NCBI GenBank assembly: GCA_937996665.1
Contig: CALKUU010000100.1
Span: 1-32,137 of the forward strand
DNA length: 32,137 bases
Origin: an uncultured Xenococcaceae cyanobacterium
Lineage (GTDB): Bacteria; Cyanobacteriota; Cyanobacteriia; Cyanobacteriales; Xenococcaceae
Direction of reading: 5' to 3'
Shown: positions 24,027 to 32,137 of the stretch, one piece after another
Numbering within the stretch: position 1 is the first letter of the stretch
Layout: each line of letters begins with the position of its first letter
The notes under the pieces: generated by a model
What the model was told of the DNA's origin: nothing
What the model saw: the letters and a program-made list of their open reading frames with translations, nothing else
Databases searched by the model: none
Made by a program: the position numbers and the translations under genes

Positions 24027-24818
24027 ATGACTATCAAATTCAATAATGTAGAAATTGCAACAGCCGAAATAAATGACTACCTTAAGCAGCAATTAAAGCT
24101 TAAACAGGTTTGCAGAGAAATTCTACACCAAAAAATTATTGAAGAAGCCACGGCAAGCAGGAATATCCAGATTACCGAAGCTGAGATTGAAACAGAAGCA
24201 AATAAGATCCGCAGCAATCTTTGCCTGGAAAAGGCATCTGAGACCTTAGCTTGGCTAGAAGACCATTTAACAGATCCAGATGAGTGGGGCAAGGCAATTC
24301 GCAAGGATCTTTTGCGCAAGAAGCTAGCAGAACACCTTTTTGATTCTGAAGTAGATGCCTATTTCGCACAGAATTGTCTTAATTTTGATCGCTTTGTGCT
24401 CTATCACTTAGTTGTCCCCTACGAGAAGCTTGCTCAAGAGCTTTTCTATCAAATAGAAGAAGAAGAAATCAGTTTTTATCAAGCAGTCCACCTCTACGAT
24501 ATCGATCCTAAACGCCGTTATGTATGCGGCTACGAGGGAGAGGTGCATCGTTGGGATTACCATCCTGATATTGCTGCTGCCATTTTTAAAACCCCAATTG
24601 TAGTTGGCGAACTCATTGAACCGATCAAATCGGAGCAGGGTTACCACTTATTTAAGATCGAAGATTATTTCCCCGCTGAACTAACGCCTGAAATCAGACA
24701 GGATATTATCAATAATCTATTTTCACAGTGGTTAAACAGTGAGTTGAATTACTTTGTCCACAGCGAAAAAGTTGGTGGAGAAAAAGTTGACAATGAAAAA
24801 TTGTCCTCAGTGAAATAG
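24027..24818 (+). CDS. PpiC-type peptidyl-prolyl isomerase
   Basis: The protein has 263 residues. Residues 1-105 are helical and SurA-like (ITEAEIETEANKIRSNLC). The parvulin-type domain covers about 115-230: FVLYHLVVPYEKLAQELF, PIVVGELIEPIKSEQGYHLFKIED. There is no signal peptide or lipobox, so it appears cytoplasmic, unlike PrsA or SurA. Genes of this type commonly accompany HlyD and peptidase-ABC exporters in cyanobacteria, where they may keep precursors export-ready. It is convergent with the transporter gene, with 137 bp between the two stops. AGAGAG precedes the ATG. Confidence 0.82.
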   Translation: MTIKFNNVEIATAEINDYLKQQLKLKQVCREILHQKIIEEATASRNIQITEAEIETEANKIRSNLCLEKASETLAWLEDHLTDPDEWGKAIRKDLLRKKLAEHLFDSEVDAYFAQNCLNFDRFVLYHLVVPYEKLAQELFYQIEEEEISFYQAVHLYDIDPKRRYVCGYEGEVHRWDYHPDIAAAIFKTPIVVGELIEPIKSEQGYHLFKIEDYFPAELTPEIRQDIINNLFSQWLNSELNYFVHSEKVGGEKVDNEKLSSVK

Positions 24819-24851
24819 GTTGAAACATAGTAGTTTTATTCACTGAAGACA
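24797..24851 (-). terminator. Possible terminator of the transporter gene
   Basis: On the minus strand, TGTCTTCAGTGAA pairs with TTCACTGAGGACA (24839-24851 with 24802-24814, one mismatch). The loop has 24 nt and ATTTTTC follows. It overlaps the last codons of the isomerase gene. The long loop makes it uncertain. Confidence 0.35.
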
Positions 24852-24955
24852 AAAATTGTCTAATCCTAGACTGATCCAAATTTTGCGTTAAGCCATGTCC
24901 AAATCAGAAATACTTTTAAATAGCAAATATGCTTGTAGAGTAGAAATAATCTGGG

Positions 24956-27900
24956 CTATATACTCAACTGTTGTCTTGCTAACTGATAATAAAGCCCTTT
25001 GCGAGCAAATAGCTCTTCATGATTTCCTTGTTCAACTATTAACCCACGATCTAAAACCACAATACAATCTGCACTGCGAACGGTAGAAAGACGATGGGCA
25101 ATGATTAGAGTGGTACGCTGATTTGACAACCTGGTGAGATTTTCTTGAAAACGTCTTTCTGATTCCGTATCAAGAGAACTAGTCGCCTCATCCAAAATTA
25201 AAATTGGCGGCGCATTTAAAAAGGCACGAGCGATCGCTATTCGTTGACGCTGACCACCAGAGAGGTTATCTCCACGTTCACCAACTTTGGTGTTGTAGCC
25301 CAAAGGTAAAGATTGAATAAAAGCATGAGCTTCAGCCAGTTTTGCAGTGGCAATCACTTGATCTAAACTAAATTCAGCTCGATACAAGGTAATATTTTCT
25401 AGGATAGTGCCCGAAAACAAGAAGCAGTCTTGAGGGACAACTCCCATTTGCGATCGCAAAGATTGTAAGGAAATATGTTTAAGGTTATGTCCATCAACTG
25501 AAATAGTTCCCTTGATGGGATGGTACATACCCTGGATTAGCTTAACCAAAGTACTTTTTCCCGAACCACTCCGTCCCACAATCGCCACTGTCTGTCCAGC
25601 TTCTATATTCAAAGAGACATTCTGCAAAATATTAGCTTCCTCATCTTTCTCGTAGCGAAAGGTTACATTATCAAGACAAATATCGCCTTTAATCTTGGGT
25701 AAAACTAATTTACTTATCTGGGAAGACTCCTCAGTTTTGGCACCAAAAACATCATTTAGTCGCTCTACCGAAATCAGCACTTCCTGAAATTCGTCCCACA
25801 GACCAACAAGAACTAACACGGGGCTAATGATATAACCTCGCATCATATTAAAAGCAATATACTGACCAACACTTAATTCTCCTTGGATAACCAAAGTCGC
25901 CCCATACCAGAGTAAGACCCCACCACCAATAGAATTAATCATCCCGCTCAAAAAGCCTAGATTAATTGCTAGTTTCTCTCCTTTAAAACTGACATTTAGC
26001 TGATGAGTTAACTGTTCTTCCCAACGCCAACGTAAGTTTTTTTCAGCGGTCACAGCTTTAACAGTAGATATCCCTGTCATCATTTCTACCAAAGAGGAAT
26101 TTTGGTTAGCAGTTGCATTAAACCTTTCTCGCGAAATTTTTCGTAAGAGTGGAGTGGCAGCGATCGTCAAAATTACAATTGGCGGAATCAAACAGAGGAT
26201 CACCGCCGTCAGCTTCCAGTTGTAATAAAGCATCAAACCAAGATAGACAAACCCTGTCACAAAATCGAGCCAGGAAACTAAAACATTCTCGATCAAAAAT
26301 TGCTGAATCTTCTGATTTTCTTGAACACGGGTAATAATGTCGCCAACTCGACGGGATTCAAAAAACTTGAGAGGCAAATTTAAAGCATGATTAATAAATC
26401 CACTAATCATCGTCAAATCTAGACGATTAGCTAAATAGCTCAAAAGATAGCTACGAATAGAGGATAAGCCAATCCCTAAAGCCCCAAATAACAGCATCCC
26501 GATAACTAAAACATTTAAAGTCGACTGACTTCGACTGACAATAACTTGATCAAGAATAATTTGGGTAAATAACGGTGAAATCAAACCCAGAAGCTGAATC
26601 AAAATAGAAGCAAGAACTATAGTTATGCTAATGGCTCGATAGGGTAGAAGCAGTGAGAGAAATCTACTTAAAGAGCGCTTTTCGACAGGTGCGTTTGCTA
26701 AGTTTTCTGTGGGATTAAGTAACAGAGCAAATCCTGTCCAACGAACGATAAATTCTGAGCGAGAAATTTCAAACTTACCCACCGCAGGATCTGAAATTAG
26801 CAATTTATTGCCTTTTTTGCGATAAACCACTACATAGTGATCCCCTTGCCAATGAGCTATCCAGGGATTTCTTTGTTCAATAATCTTGTCCAAACTAGCT
26901 CTGACTGGGCGAGCATGATAACCAATAGCCTCTGCACCCGTTGCTAAATTCTTAAGAGATACTCCTGAGCGTCCAGTTCCCATTAGCTCTCGCAAATAGT
27001 TAAGACTTACAGATCTACCCCAATAACGACTAATCATAGCGAGACAGGTAGCTCCACAATCAGAAGAGCTTTGCTGTTGAATATAAGGATAAGCTCGCCA
27101 CGGAATCTTTCGTTTTAGCGGTCTGGGAAAATCAATTTGTTGTTCTTCGTATGCGGTCTTTTCTTCCTCTGGCTTAACTAAATTATGTCCCTGCTCAAAT
27201 TGAGGACTTTTGAGACTCAAAAGAGCAGGGACATTACTTAGATTACTGCCTTTACGCAACATCAATTGACTAGACGAAGAGTTGGAGCGGTTTTGCTCTA
27301 GTTTATTTTGCCCTGATTCATTTTGCTTAGATTTGTTTTGCCAAAAGTCAGCCAATTCAGGAGCCAATTCCGAGAAAACTTGCCAATTTGATTGAGGAAG
27401 TTCGTAAAATAGCAAATCAGTTTTAGCTGTCCATTTATAGCCATCTTTAACTGAGGGATATCCCCAAGAATCACCTACTTTTAAAGCTTGATCCTTAATC
27501 TCTCCATTCCGTAGCCAAAAACGGGATTTTTCTCCTTGAACTATTATTTGAGTTCCTGCCTGATTTTGTTTTTCAATTAAGTAAGGAAGAACTTGTTGAA
27601 GACGATGACTAGACAAAAATCGCAACTCAGTTGAGGTTTTGAGAAAAATTAATTTTTGCTGGTTGCAAATTTCAGATTGCCATTTTCTAGCCAACTCAGG
27701 AAGTTTTCTCAGAAAAGATTTGAGTTCGCCTAGCTTAATTCTGGCAACTTGAACATTGCTTGCTGCCTTTATTTTGTATGGTAAAGAGTTTTTCTGCCAA
27801 AAATATCGACAGCCAAAGATCTCCCCCTCCGACAATAGACCAACAGAAACAGCCCTTTTCTTCTGGGCATCGAAGCCCAGCATTCTCACGCGACCTTCAC

Positions 27901-28156
27901 TTACTATATAAAAATACTGATTACTATCTGCCACACTCGAGTTACGAGGAGCTTCCATTTGAACGGGAATGAAATCTCCCAATTCATATTCTTGAATTTC
28001 AAACTTTTGGCTTAATGAGCCAAGTATTTTTGCTTGTTCTGGAGAACATTGACCTTGGCTTAATAACCATCGCAAAATCGATTTTTGCTTTGATGACAAT
28101 TGATTGCCTGTGGATAAAGATCTGTCTTTAGTAACATCCACTCTTTTCTGCCTCAC
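24956..28156 (-). CDS. HetC-like C39 peptidase ABC transporter with N-terminal cNMP-type domains
   Basis: This bifunctional exporter cleaves leader peptides and pumps the cargo out. In its 1066 residues, about 40-160 form a cyclic-nucleotide-binding-like domain (YFYIVSEGRVRMLGF), and 175-270 may be a degenerate second one. The C39 peptidase follows, with Cys367 in SSSDCGATC, His440 in GDHYVVVY and Asp456 in SDPAVG. Six membrane helices lie at about 495-800. The ATPase has Walker A GRSGSGKST (861), signature LSGGQ (965) and Walker B LILDEATSS (986). This order is that of HetC in Anabaena. It starts at a GTG; a second GTG five codons on is also possible. It acts with the HlyD and HetP-family genes upstream on the same strand. 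Confidence 0.93.
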   Translation of the reverse strand: MRQKRVDVTKDRSLSTGNQLSSKQKSILRWLLSQGQCSPEQAKILGSLSQKFEIQEYELGDFIPVQMEAPRNSSVADSNQYFYIVSEGRVRMLGFDAQKKRAVSVGLLSEGEIFGCRYFWQKNSLPYKIKAASNVQVARIKLGELKSFLRKLPELARKWQSEICNQQKLIFLKTSTELRFLSSHRLQQVLPYLIEKQNQAGTQIIVQGEKSRFWLRNGEIKDQALKVGDSWGYPSVKDGYKWTAKTDLLFYELPQSNWQVFSELAPELADFWQNKSKQNESGQNKLEQNRSNSSSSQLMLRKGSNLSNVPALLSLKSPQFEQGHNLVKPEEEKTAYEEQQIDFPRPLKRKIPWRAYPYIQQQSSSDCGATCLAMISRYWGRSVSLNYLRELMGTGRSGVSLKNLATGAEAIGYHARPVRASLDKIIEQRNPWIAHWQGDHYVVVYRKKGNKLLISDPAVGKFEISRSEFIVRWTGFALLLNPTENLANAPVEKRSLSRFLSLLLPYRAISITIVLASILIQLLGLISPLFTQIILDQVIVSRSQSTLNVLVIGMLLFGALGIGLSSIRSYLLSYLANRLDLTMISGFINHALNLPLKFFESRRVGDIITRVQENQKIQQFLIENVLVSWLDFVTGFVYLGLMLYYNWKLTAVILCLIPPIVILTIAATPLLRKISRERFNATANQNSSLVEMMTGISTVKAVTAEKNLRWRWEEQLTHQLNVSFKGEKLAINLGFLSGMINSIGGGVLLWYGATLVIQGELSVGQYIAFNMMRGYIISPVLVLVGLWDEFQEVLISVERLNDVFGAKTEESSQISKLVLPKIKGDICLDNVTFRYEKDEEANILQNVSLNIEAGQTVAIVGRSGSGKSTLVKLIQGMYHPIKGTISVDGHNLKHISLQSLRSQMGVVPQDCFLFSGTILENITLYRAEFSLDQVIATAKLAEAHAFIQSLPLGYNTKVGERGDNLSGGQRQRIAIARAFLNAPPILILDEATSSLDTESERRFQENLTRLSNQRTTLIIAHRLSTVRSADCIVVLDRGLIVEQGNHEELFARKGLYYQLARQQLSI

Positions 28157-28386
28157 TATAAAGATATTAAAATTTAATTACTGAATCTTGATTAATTTAT
28201 TAAGCGAGTGACTACGGCTATCTACATCTTGAGACACTCTAATTTAAAGCTGGTAGTTTAATGTTGGTAGTTTAATTTCACGACAATCGGAAAGAACAGA
28301 TACCATTTATGGCATCTATTCTTAATTAGTTATCTGGTGTTTTTACTAGTTTCCGAAGTCTAGTTTCGCAAGTAAACTTCCCAAGT
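28157..28386 (-). other. Gap between HetP-family gene and transporter
   Basis: This 230-bp gap contains two copies of TGGTAGTTTAAT (28251-28262 and 28265-28276). No gene or clear terminator is seen. It may carry a separate promoter for the transporter. Confidence 0.4.
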
Positions 28387-28773
28387 TTAGGAAGCTAACA
28401 GACGAGAGAGTATATTAAATGAGAAGATTCCTCTGCCGCCTTTCACTTGCGCAGACTGATGCTCTATATTTTCTAGATAGTGTAAGTCTTTAAGCTTAGA
28501 AGCAGAACTGGATCTAACTTGGTTTGATGGAGAGGTAACGACCTTAACATTAGTTTGGGGCTGTTTTCTAGTTTGTTCGCGATTAACTTTCATCAATCGG
28601 TTATATGTTCGGTAGGGAATATAGTGGAGAGGGTTATATCCAGAAAATCTTAGGATCAGGAGACATGCCCAGGAATACTTTCCTGATAAAATTGCATCAA
28701 CAATTTGATTGAATTGATCATCGCTCATAGTTTTATTGAGCTGAGAACCAGAAGAATGGGAATTGCTGTACAT
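28387..28773 (-). CDS. HetP-family protein with C-terminal double-glycine leader and 15-residue tail
   Basis: HetP proteins control commitment to heterocyst formation in Anabaena; their biochemistry is unclear. From the ATG at 28773 (GAGAAG upstream) this one has 128 residues; a longer frame from a TTG at 28812 lacks support. Residues 16-63 carry the HetP signature: DAILSGKYSWACLLILRFSG, then YNPLHYIPYRTYNRLMK. A Ser/Gln-rich linker follows. Residues 94-113 (KLKDLHYLENIEHQSAQVKG plus G) match a double-glycine leader, and only RGIFSFNILSRLLAS remains after it. It lies between the HlyD gene and the HetC-like peptidase-transporter, so cleavage at Gly113 and export of the tail is a direct hypothesis. 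In Anabaena hetC and hetP are also neighbours. Confidence 0.85.
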   Translation of the reverse strand: MYSNSHSSGSQLNKTMSDDQFNQIVDAILSGKYSWACLLILRFSGYNPLHYIPYRTYNRLMKVNREQTRKQPQTNVKVVTSPSNQVRSSSASKLKDLHYLENIEHQSAQVKGGRGIFSFNILSRLLAS

Positions 28774-28804
28774 AATACTTCTCGCTATTAAACTGATTAG
28801 TAAA

Positions 28805-28836
28805 TTAAACAAGTTGAAAGTTAAACAAGTTGAAAG
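28805..28836. repeat. Perfect tandem 16-bp duplication
   Basis: TTAAACAAGTTGAAAG is present twice without a gap, at 28805-28820 and 28821-28836. It lies in the 71 bp between the HlyD stop and the HetP-family ATG. It may be a slippage product, or may tune the distance between the two genes. Confidence 0.9.
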
Positions 28837-28844
28837 TCTAGATT

Positions 28845-30377
28845 TTATAAATTGATACCGTCATGTTGCAGTTTCTTGATGGGGTCTAAAATCACATCAA
28901 TAATACGAAGACGACGAATTATAATATCGGCAGTAGCAGTCTGTCCTGGCTTGAATAAAACTTTTTTGGAATCTTCAGAAATATGGTCACGTTCAAGCTC
29001 GATTTTGACTCGGTAAACTGCTCCCAAACTCTCATCATTTTGAGTATTCGCTGAAATTTCAATCACTTTACCGGGAATTACACCGTAATCCTGATAAGAA
29101 TAAGCATCAAATTTGACCTGTGCCGTCATCCCTTTTTCAATAAAGCCAGCGTCTCGATCTGGAATGACAGCAGAAAGCACTAGAGGAGAATTTGTTGGAG
29201 CAACTTCTGCTACAGTTTCCCCTGACTGGACAACTTTTCCTGTGTTAACGACGTTAAATGCCAAAACTGTTCCTGCTACAGGCGAGCGAAGCATTCTTTT
29301 CTCTAAAGATCTTTTAGCGATCGCAAGTCGATTTTTTGTCTCTGCAATCTTGTTCTTAGCTTGATGGATTTCAAGTTCAATCTGCTGAACCTTCTGTTGG
29401 GAAGCAATTTGAATTTGAGAATTCTCAGCCTTTTTGTGCTCTAAATCAGATTGAAGCCCCTCTAGTTCTTTACGAGCCACACTCAGTTCGCTCTTATTTT
29501 CAGCAATACCAGTTTTTATCTGCCGCAAAGACTGCTCTGACTGAAATATCTGCTCGCCAATATTGCCAACTCCTTGCAATTTACTATCAAGAAGTTGCTG
29601 TTCAACCTGACGCAGATTCTGTTCAGCCTGAAAAACAAACTCTTGAGAAATCGCTCCTTCTTCAACAAGTTTTCTTAACCGCTGGAGCCTTTTTTTATGT
29701 TCCTCTAACTCAGTGTTGATTTGAGCAGATTTTTCTTGGTCTAAACTAGACAGTTGCTTAGATTTGTTCTGCCTAGCCAAATAGGCCTGAAGTTCGGACT
29801 GCTTTCGCGGCAATAAATCGCTAATGTCCTGGACTCTAAGACTAGCTGATTCGATCGCCAAATTTTGAGAGCGAACTTCCGCCCGAGCCATCAACTTGTG
29901 AGTTTCTGACTCCATCTTGGCTTTCTCTAACAAATTTTGCTTCTGACTTAGCTCATTTCTGTCAGCATCAAGAATCTCCTTGAGTCTCTCAATTTCCTTA
30001 ATCTCTCGCTCCGAATCAAGACTAGCTAATAACTGTCCAGCCCGAATTTCTTCACCTTCTCTTACAGAAATTTCGCTAATCTTAGCCGATTCAAGGGACT
30101 CAATTTTATAGGTTTCACCTTCTGGAATTAGTTTTCCATGAGCCTTGCCCACTTTGTCAATTTTTCCAAACCAAGCCCAGGTCATTAATGCTACGCAAAA
30201 CAAAGCCCCACCTACAACCAAGCGAAAAGGAAAACTCGACGGAACTTCCTCTAACAATGACTGCATAGAAGGAGACCATTTAACTATTTCTCCCCCATCT
30301 GTAGCTGAGATATTTGTAGTGGAAAGTGAATATTCCTGCTGTTCATCTTTTAGAACCTCTGTTCTAGCGGGTTGCAT
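28845..30377 (-). CDS. HlyD-family membrane fusion protein
   Basis: This periplasmic adaptor of type I secretion links the inner-membrane ABC exporter to an outer-membrane channel. The protein has 510 residues: a cytoplasmic start of about 50 residues, one membrane span (51-70: FRLVVGGALFCVALMTWAWF), a lipoyl half-domain (about 78-125), a long coiled coil (about 130-360) and a beta-barrel with the second lipoyl half (RSPVAGTVLAF, then VVQSGETVAEVAP). GGGAG precedes the ATG. It is the first gene of the set HlyD, HetP-family protein, transporter. No TolC-like gene is in the window. Confidence 0.93.
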   Translation of the reverse strand: MQPARTEVLKDEQQEYSLSTTNISATDGGEIVKWSPSMQSLLEEVPSSFPFRLVVGGALFCVALMTWAWFGKIDKVGKAHGKLIPEGETYKIESLESAKISEISVREGEEIRAGQLLASLDSEREIKEIERLKEILDADRNELSQKQNLLEKAKMESETHKLMARAEVRSQNLAIESASLRVQDISDLLPRKQSELQAYLARQNKSKQLSSLDQEKSAQINTELEEHKKRLQRLRKLVEEGAISQEFVFQAEQNLRQVEQQLLDSKLQGVGNIGEQIFQSEQSLRQIKTGIAENKSELSVARKELEGLQSDLEHKKAENSQIQIASQQKVQQIELEIHQAKNKIAETKNRLAIAKRSLEKRMLRSPVAGTVLAFNVVNTGKVVQSGETVAEVAPTNSPLVLSAVIPDRDAGFIEKGMTAQVKFDAYSYQDYGVIPGKVIEISANTQNDESLGAVYRVKIELERDHISEDSKKVLFKPGQTATADIIIRRLRIIDVILDPIKKLQHDGINL

Positions 30378-31785
30378 AATTTGGATGCTCCCTATTTAAA
30401 ATTTTTTATTTAATTAGTTGATAAAGTTGGACTGCCTGTTTTATAAAATAACCACTAAATCATCGGGATTAAATATTACTTAATTATGGGTTTAAAAAAG
30501 TTTTCCCTCTGATTAAAGTAAGTTTTCGTTTGTAATTTATACCTTCTATTAGATTACATTACCTAATCCATTTAGCCTAGATTAACGCTTGTAATATTCT
30601 TTAATATACATTTTAGACATATTTTTGTACTAAATTTTCTGATAACAAGAATAAAATGATTTTAAGAATTCAAGCTAGAACCTATTGATCGTGGGAAAAT
30701 ATCAATTTTTAGACAGAAGAGTTGCATGTAGTACAACAAGTGTCTTAAAAACAAAAATATGTAAACAAAATAGCATGGACTAACTAGCAACTAGCTTACT
30801 CAGCAAAGGGTACAGGGATAATCAAACATATTTATTCATTCACCATATCTTTAAAATATTTTCAAATAGATACTTTACTTTCTCTCCAAAAAGCTAAATT
30901 AATCTAAATAGAAATAGATCACTTAATTTTTTCTTACAAGCCTTATTGTATCCAATAAATTTCAAACAAATGACATCAACGAGGTTGCCACCAAGACCGA
31001 ATCAAAGAGAATCTAGAGAGAATTAGACTATAGTACAGAAGAAATATAAAGCATCTTAACTAAAATATTTTTTAGAAATAAGGTTAAATTTTCAAAAAAT
31101 ATTTCCTTAATAAATTAAAAAAAAAGCTCTCTTAAGATATCAATTCCGTAGATAGAAAACTTATCATCAATAAACTACAATTTGCACTACCTTGAAGTAA
31201 GAGAAAGACAGATCAAGAAATTATTGTTCATCTTCTTGGCTAACTTATTGATATTTTTTTATAGACATAAACAAAATATTTTTGGGTGATTTACTTGTTC
31301 TGTTTCTAGACTCTTTTAGAGAGAAAGATTTTCTGTCGAGATTAACTAAATTCAAGTTTTCATAAAAGTCACTAGACATTAACAATGTCGAAGAATAAAT
31401 ATTGATAATCTCAAGGCAGCAAAAGATACCCGCAGGGAAATTGAATCCCTTTGACAAATCAAACAGAGTAATTAGGAACAAAAAGTAGGTAAAGAGTCAG
31501 TACCTCGCTCTCAAAAAACTTGGTTTTCCAGTTACGTACCGTGTAATCGTTAGCAACCAGATCACAGCAGGCTTAGTAGATACCTAAAAATACATATGAG
31601 CTAGGCAGCAGAAGCAAGCTTTACAGTCAAAAAAAAATCAGCGCAGGTTACTGATCTTTAGACTGAGTATTTCCGAAACTCTTTGGTCATAAATCCAGCA
31701 GAAGATAGCATTTACCGAATCAAAGGCTAATTTTTTAGGCTTCGCAAACGCTATGTTAAGTGGATTTTTCTAGTTTAGTGATTAG
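30378..31785. other. 1.4-kb AT-rich region without a convincing gene
   Basis: This is the longest non-coding stretch of the window, upstream of the HlyD gene and downstream of the aminotransferase gene. The only sizeable frame (31245-31481, minus, 78 codons) has a low-complexity composition, no ribosome-binding site and no recognisable family. It must hold the promoter of the exporter set. I see no RNA gene, insertion sequence or long repeat. Confidence 0.5.
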
Positions 31786-32137
31786 TTAAGATTGAGACAT
31801 TGCCAAGCTAATTGCGGCAACTAAACTATCTATTTCTTGGGTAAGACTCAGATAGTGGACACAAGCACGAACACAGCTTGGATAAGAAATCGTCCTCAGA
31901 AAAAATCCCTGTTTTTCTAATTGATTTACTAGACTAGTGTGATCTTTACCTGATAGTTTAAATGAAACTAGCCCAGCCTCTGGTGGAGATTTTTTCAAGC
32001 ATTCCACACCGTCAATCTGGCTGAGGGAAAACCACAAATATTGACTTAATTGACGAATTCTTTGATATCTTGTGCTTGGCGTTCCCCACTCTTGGTGGAT
32101 TGCGATCGCAGTTGCCAAACCCTGATATTCAGGATAA
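31786..32137 (-). CDS. Class V aminotransferase / cysteine desulfurase, C-terminal part
   Basis: The frame is open at the right edge, so the N-terminal part with the PLP lysine is outside the window. The 116 codons read as the C-terminal domain of a fold-type I aminotransferase of the cysteine desulfurase group: a GLATAIAIHQEWG helix, ECLKKSPPEAGLVSFKLSG, LVNQLEKQGFFLRTISYPSC, VRACVHYLSLTQEIDSLV. The RTISYPSCVRACVHYLSL segment corresponds to the substrate-binding R(L/V)S.HYYNT part of SufS/Csd-like enzymes. An internal TTG at 32118 is not the start, since the reading frame continues upstream with conserved sequence. The exact subfamily is not decidable. Confidence 0.82.
   Translation of the reverse strand, partial: YPEYQGLATAIAIHQEWGTPSTRYQRIRQLSQYLWFSLSQIDGVECLKKSPPEAGLVSFKLSGKDHTSLVNQLEKQGFFLRTISYPSCVRACVHYLSLTQEIDSLVAAISLAMSQS

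Noticed and set aside
24895-25086. 63-codon plus-strand frame overlapping the transporter 3' end
   Set aside because: It overlaps the conserved ATPase C-terminus on the other strand and has no features of its own.
31245-31481. 78-codon minus-strand frame in the 1.4-kb gap
   Set aside because: No ribosome-binding site and no recognisable domain; a frame of this length can occur by chance.
1-32137. CRISPR array suggested by the many HIP1 octamers
   Set aside because: GCGATCGC sites are scattered without regular spacing or longer repeat units; this is the usual cyanobacterial HIP1 distribution.

Overview
The window looks like the chromosome of a cyanobacterium. The octamer GCGATCGC (HIP1) occurs many times on both strands. 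The ribosomal block has the cyanobacterial order tRNA-Trp-secE-nusG-rplK-rplA-rplJ-rplL, and there are Uma2, pentapeptide-repeat, phytochrome-type GAF, HetP-family and HetC-like genes. Base composition is AT-rich outside the ribosomal genes. The species and its morphology cannot be fixed from this stretch.

Region 1 (1-6.6 kb) is accessory and rearranged. It starts with the 5' part of ttcA (tRNA thiolation), then small hypothetical genes, a membrane Ser/Thr kinase, a Uma2 nuclease-like gene, a DUF433 antitoxin whose partner toxin is cut to 18 codons, and a large pentapeptide-repeat membrane protein. Remnants of ttcA, Uma2 and the pentapeptide gene lie in matching order and show an old tandem duplication whose two copies decayed differently. 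Region 2 (6.6-7.2 kb) has two small minus-strand genes around a 63-nt segment that folds into a three-way junction.

Region 3 (7.3-12.3 kb) is housekeeping, all on the minus strand: rplS, tRNA-Trp, secE (TTG start), nusG, rplK, rplA, an L10-type leader with an intrinsic attenuator, rplJ and rplL. Beside it is a lone GAF domain that keeps the bilin-attachment Cys-His of phytochrome-type photoreceptors. Region 4 (12.5-17.6 kb, plus strand) holds a lipoprotein solute-binding protein, tpiA and a 772-residue calcium-binding-type repeat protein.

Region 5 (17.9-30.4 kb) is the most interesting part. It combines an exporter set with candidate cargo and a modification enzyme. The exporter set is an HlyD adaptor, a HetP-family protein, a HetC-like ABC transporter with a C39 peptidase, and a convergent PpiC-type isomerase. 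The candidate cargo is two small proteins with double-glycine leaders (one very rich in Ser/Ala/Gly) and a third Ser-rich protein beside a 1221-residue TPR/SPINDLY-type O-GlcNAc transferase fused to a GT2 glycosyltransferase. The HetP-family protein itself ends in a double-glycine leader motif followed by a 15-residue tail, so it may be a substrate of the neighbouring peptidase-transporter. My reading is a secreted, possibly glycosylated, peptide system related to the hetC-hetP locus of heterocyst formers. This is inference from domain content and proximity.

Region 6 (30.4-32.1 kb) is 1.4 kb of AT-rich sequence without a convincing gene, followed by the C-terminal part of a class V aminotransferase (cysteine desulfurase type) that runs off the right edge.
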